The position numbers were made by a program, and so were the translations under genes. The notes beneath the pieces are model-generated. The model did no database searches. It saw only the letters and a list, made by a program, of their open reading frames with translations, and was not told the DNA's origin. 64,000 bases of DNA, taken from NCBI RefSeq assembly GCF_000003815.2, contig NC_049990.1, forward strand, positions 17,434,532 to 17,498,531, read 5' to 3'. Origin of the DNA: Branchiostoma floridae. Taxonomy: Eukaryota; Chordata; Leptocardii; Amphioxiformes; Branchiostomatidae. This document shows positions 62,501 through 64,000 of this stretch, piece by piece. Positions within the stretch are counted from its first letter, which is position 1, and the number at the start of each line of letters is the position of its first letter.

Positions 62501-62695
62501 CAGCCAAGACATTTGTGTGAGAGGGTCCCAGATCAGGACCTGAGGTGACAGGATGTCACTCACTGACTTGGATCCTTGGGTCTTTGCAGCTTCCACCTTC
62601 TTTGCTATTTCATTCTGGAGCCTTTCATTAATCCTGACAGCACATGCATTGAGTAGAAGAAGGAAGACCACGAGAATACTGGAGAAAATCTTCAT
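53526..62695 (-). CDS. Gene C: transposase-like, OTU, CXC and chromodomain protein (6-exon model)
   Basis: Exons 59944-62695, 59051-59107, 55893-55954, 55271-55314, 54585-54649 and 53526-53596 join with matching phases (1,1,0,2,1) to 3,051 bases, 1,016 residues and a stop. Rough residues: signal-like N-terminus 1-20; zinc-ribbon-like CPLC/CPHSH 72-117; DDE-type core with Asp246, Asp318 (FLDQCCAWR), Asp340 (LDLFH) and Glu447 (RNEALH); OTU 585-745 with ADGSC Cys593 and His737; CXC cluster 792-810; chromodomain 945-993; lysine run and stop. Transposases cut and move DNA, OTU domains cleave ubiquitin chains, and chromodomains read methyl-lysine. The combined role is unknown. Alternatives: the big exon is a transposon ending at its own stop (59930-59932), and the small exons are a separate chromodomain gene starting at the ATG in exon 2. 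Confidence 0.55.
53874..54223. mobile_element. hAT-like MITE in gene C intron 5
   Basis: Begins cagggctcgaaat and ends atttcgagccctg. Repeated acctgca/tgcaggt motifs line both arms. The 48283-48320 sequence (cagggctcaaaataccacct) matches one end, a second, truncated copy. Flanks share tacatg-like sequence but no clean target duplication. Confidence 0.75.
54585..54649 (-). CDS. Gene C exon 5: chromodomain end
   Basis: Acceptor attttcag, donor gtgagt, phase 2 in and 1 out. TWEPVQNIYDRRLITAFEDS is the TWEP and helix part of a chromodomain. Confidence 0.8.
55271..55314 (-). CDS. Gene C exon 4: chromodomain centre
   Basis: Acceptor cacctcag, donor gtatgt, phase 0 in and 2 out. GSMQYLVKWSSSDS carries the hallmark YLVKW. 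The third cage aromatic, normally three residues after Trp966, is Ser969. Confidence 0.78.
55497..55610. repeat. Dispersed repeat in gene C intron 3
   Basis: Shares accaggcgttatgacaccat and the gaggtgtata / attaagggttaat blocks with 14560-14805 in gene A. Uncharacterised family. Confidence 0.5.
55893..55954 (-). CDS. Gene C exon 3: chromodomain start
   Basis: Acceptor gattgcag, donor gtaagt, phase 1 in and 0 out. ANTWEPGIYSAEKVVDQQLK: YSAEKVVDQQ is the first strand of a chromodomain. The preceding NTWEP looks like the end of another chromodomain. Confidence 0.75.
56210..56220 (-). promoter_or_regulatory. tRNA B-box-like site, possible SINE or tRNA relic
   Basis: In reverse orientation ggatcgagtcc fits the Pol III B box with one change, with gc-rich pairing sequence around it. 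No full tRNA fold is evident. It lies at the edge of the 56.2/58.4 kb direct repeat. Confidence 0.3.
56230..56460. repeat. Direct repeat, copy 1, in gene C intron 2
   Basis: caaatcaggctgacg, ggaagtgact, atatctca.caatc, cctgctt.aa, acatttttacattg and ggcgatcaat blocks recur in the same order at 58393-58622. Confidence 0.65.
58393..58622. repeat. Direct repeat, copy 2, in gene C intron 2
   Basis: Second copy of the 56230-56460 unit, same orientation, about 2.16 kb away. Open frames on both strands here (58315-58519) are chance. Confidence 0.65.
59051..59107 (-). CDS. Gene C exon 2: basic linker
   Basis: Acceptor ttttccacag, donor gtaagt, phase 1-1, 19 codons (YRGSRRPRALTARETTMD). It contains aacaATGg, a strong start context, so it could instead be the first coding exon of a separate gene of about 84 codons. 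Confidence 0.55.
59108..59943 (-). other. Gap between gene C exons 1 and 2
   Basis: 836 bases without an exon-like frame: intron 1 in the fused model, or promoter DNA of a separate chromodomain gene in the alternative. Confidence 0.4.
59944..62695 (-). CDS. Gene C exon 1: DDE transposase-like, OTU and CXC regions
   Basis: 917 uninterrupted codons from an ATG with A at -3; the open frame extends upstream to 62773 without another ATG. The core shows DWISIDHTF, VFLDQCCAWR, VKLDLFHAVQRV and GTIRNEALHRKLNQRM, the acidic residues spaced as in a DDE/RNase H-fold transposase; I cannot name the superfamily. Next come an OTU-like cysteine protease region (NADGSCLFMSIS; DRMHFDST) and a CPCAKQQKPCGILCRC CXC-type cluster, then a basic tail. 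No frame damage, so it is young or under selection. Donor aaaaag/gtatgc in phase 1; without splicing the protein ends GMQC. Confidence 0.85.
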
Positions 62696-62773
62696 TGTGC
62701 CTTGGCTTGCTTGGTGTACTAGATTGTTTGGGAACCTGTGGGTGAAATTATGTAGTCTGTTAACAGAGTGCAA

Positions 62774-64000
62774 AATACAGGGAGAATTTTACCTCTCACA
62801 TCATGTCCCTTGCTAGCAGCTGGAAAAAAGGCTAGGGTCTTCATTCTCTTTGCTACAAAATCACAATATAAATGTGATATGCTGCCAAATGAGCGTTCCT
62901 TTAGCAATTAGATGATTACATTGTAACATTTAATTTCCTAATGCCACTTTAAAATAGAAATAAAAAAACTGTATTCAGAGCTAAGTAATTTGGTACTCTC
63001 CAACATATGATTCAGTATTACTGTTGGTAAAGTACTACTTGTATTATAATCAGGTTTGGGTGCAGACCTGGACCTGAACTTGACCTGAACTTGACCTGGT
63101 AGTGAATTTTCTGTACTGGTAGAGAGCCTAGATAACTTCTGGCTCTCTCTGAAATGTCACTCTGCCCATCATAAGTTGTTCTGGCTCACTCCGGCCAAAC
63201 CCTCATACCACTATTATTGCTTTATCACTGACATTATAGATATTATGGCATAAAATGGACAGTATCCAGGAGTCCATTGACCTTTCACAGATCAATGCCA
63301 TTGTGTGGACATACAAGGGTACACCACTAATCACAGTACCCTACCGGTACACTATATAGTACATGTACCCATGACTCAGAAACATTACTTGATCATCTAC
63401 ATGTAACATCTCTCTAACATGCCAGAACAAAAGAACATAGATGTACATTAAAGAACTAACCATACCTTTGAACAGATATTAAAGCCAGTTATAACCTTGG
63501 TCACTAAGATAACAGGTCAAGGTCAAAGTCAAGGTCAATAAGTGTCAAACTTGAGCACTGCAGGCACACCAGACAACAATAAGACTTAAGAGACCTCATA
63601 CTTCCATGAAACATTTAGAGATTTTTAAAGAATGATTATTCAAATTTCTTATTCAATTATTTGAATTCTACATAAATCCATGCATGGTAATTTTCATGTT
63701 AACATTAGCCAGACATAATTATCTTTGCCAAGAAGATTGTGTTTTCTGTTACATGGGTCTGTATGTAGCTCAACAGCATATAAGTCGAGAAATTGTAAAT
63801 GGATCTTTTTTTTTTTTACTTTTGGTATTTGTGTAGCTGTTGTGGAAAGGCATGCCTATTTCGAAATTGGTTTATCTGGAGTTTTCTACAGTACAGCAGC
63901 GAACTTGTTTTTTTTTCGGTTTGTTTTGGACAGCATAAGTCAAAATGCAGCTGGGGACTTTCACAATATTAGGTAGGTGTGTAGTGGTTGTGGAAAGGAT
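62774..64000. other. Upstream of gene C, no gene recognised
   Basis: A donor-like agag/gtaaaa near 62793 (minus) and an acceptor-like cccacag near 62734 could bound a small 5' UTR intron. A ggacctgaacttgacctg stretch at 63068-63120 repeats 51505-51550. The open frame at 63725-63976 shows no domain. Confidence 0.35.

Noticed and set aside
62700-62907. Extra coding exon upstream of gene C exon 1
   Set aside because: Joining agag/gtaaaa to the cccacag acceptor puts a stop in frame; at most a 5' UTR intron.

Overview
This is intron-rich eukaryotic genomic DNA. The mix of secreted CCP, HYR, EGF, PAN, TSP1 and GCC2/3 modules on phase-1 exons, with mariner, hAT-like, foldback and LINE debris and AT-rich introns, suggests an invertebrate deuterostome, most likely a lancelet (Branchiostoma-like). 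The species is an inference; no marker gene proves it. Nothing bacterial, viral or CRISPR-like was seen. All gene models are spliced by eye from consensus splice sites, reading phase and domain fit.

Layout. 1-5.1 kb: LINE remnants and a palindromic MITE. 5.1-24.4 kb (+), gene A: a secreted mosaic protein of about 1,094 residues in 23 exons (signal peptide, EGF, two calcium-binding EGF, two PAN/Apple, EGF, two calcium-binding EGF, two CCP, two HYR, a CCP-like module, two GCC2/3, one Ig). Its fifth intron (8.95-14.19 kb) is a nest of transposons. 26.1-38.9 kb (+), gene B: two duplicated TSP1-type first exons, either of which fits in phase to a polydom/SVEP1-like series (four CCP, two HYR, a CCP-like module, a cysteine-poor linker, GCC2/3). 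Gene B then runs straight into satellite DNA. 38.9-42.5 kb: two satellites (111-bp and about 155-bp units) with an assembly gap. 42.5-53.5 kb: repeats, a 955-bp gap, and a weak two-exon candidate gene. 53.5-62.7 kb (-), gene C: a single open exon with a DDE-transposase-like core, an OTU cysteine-protease-like domain and a CXC cysteine cluster, followed by five small in-phase exons that encode a chromodomain and a polylysine tail. The last 1.2 kb shows no recognised gene.

How the genes relate. A and B share the block HYR-HYR-CCP-like-GHVLK-GCC2/3 with matching exon phases, so they look like related members of one exon-shuffled extracellular family with different N-terminal modules; adhesion, matrix or immune-recognition roles are inference. 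Gene C is unrelated and is the most unusual locus: either a domesticated transposase fused to an OTU domain and a chromodomain reader, or a transposon lying in phase next to a tiny chromodomain gene. RNA evidence for the junction 59944 to 59107 would decide.
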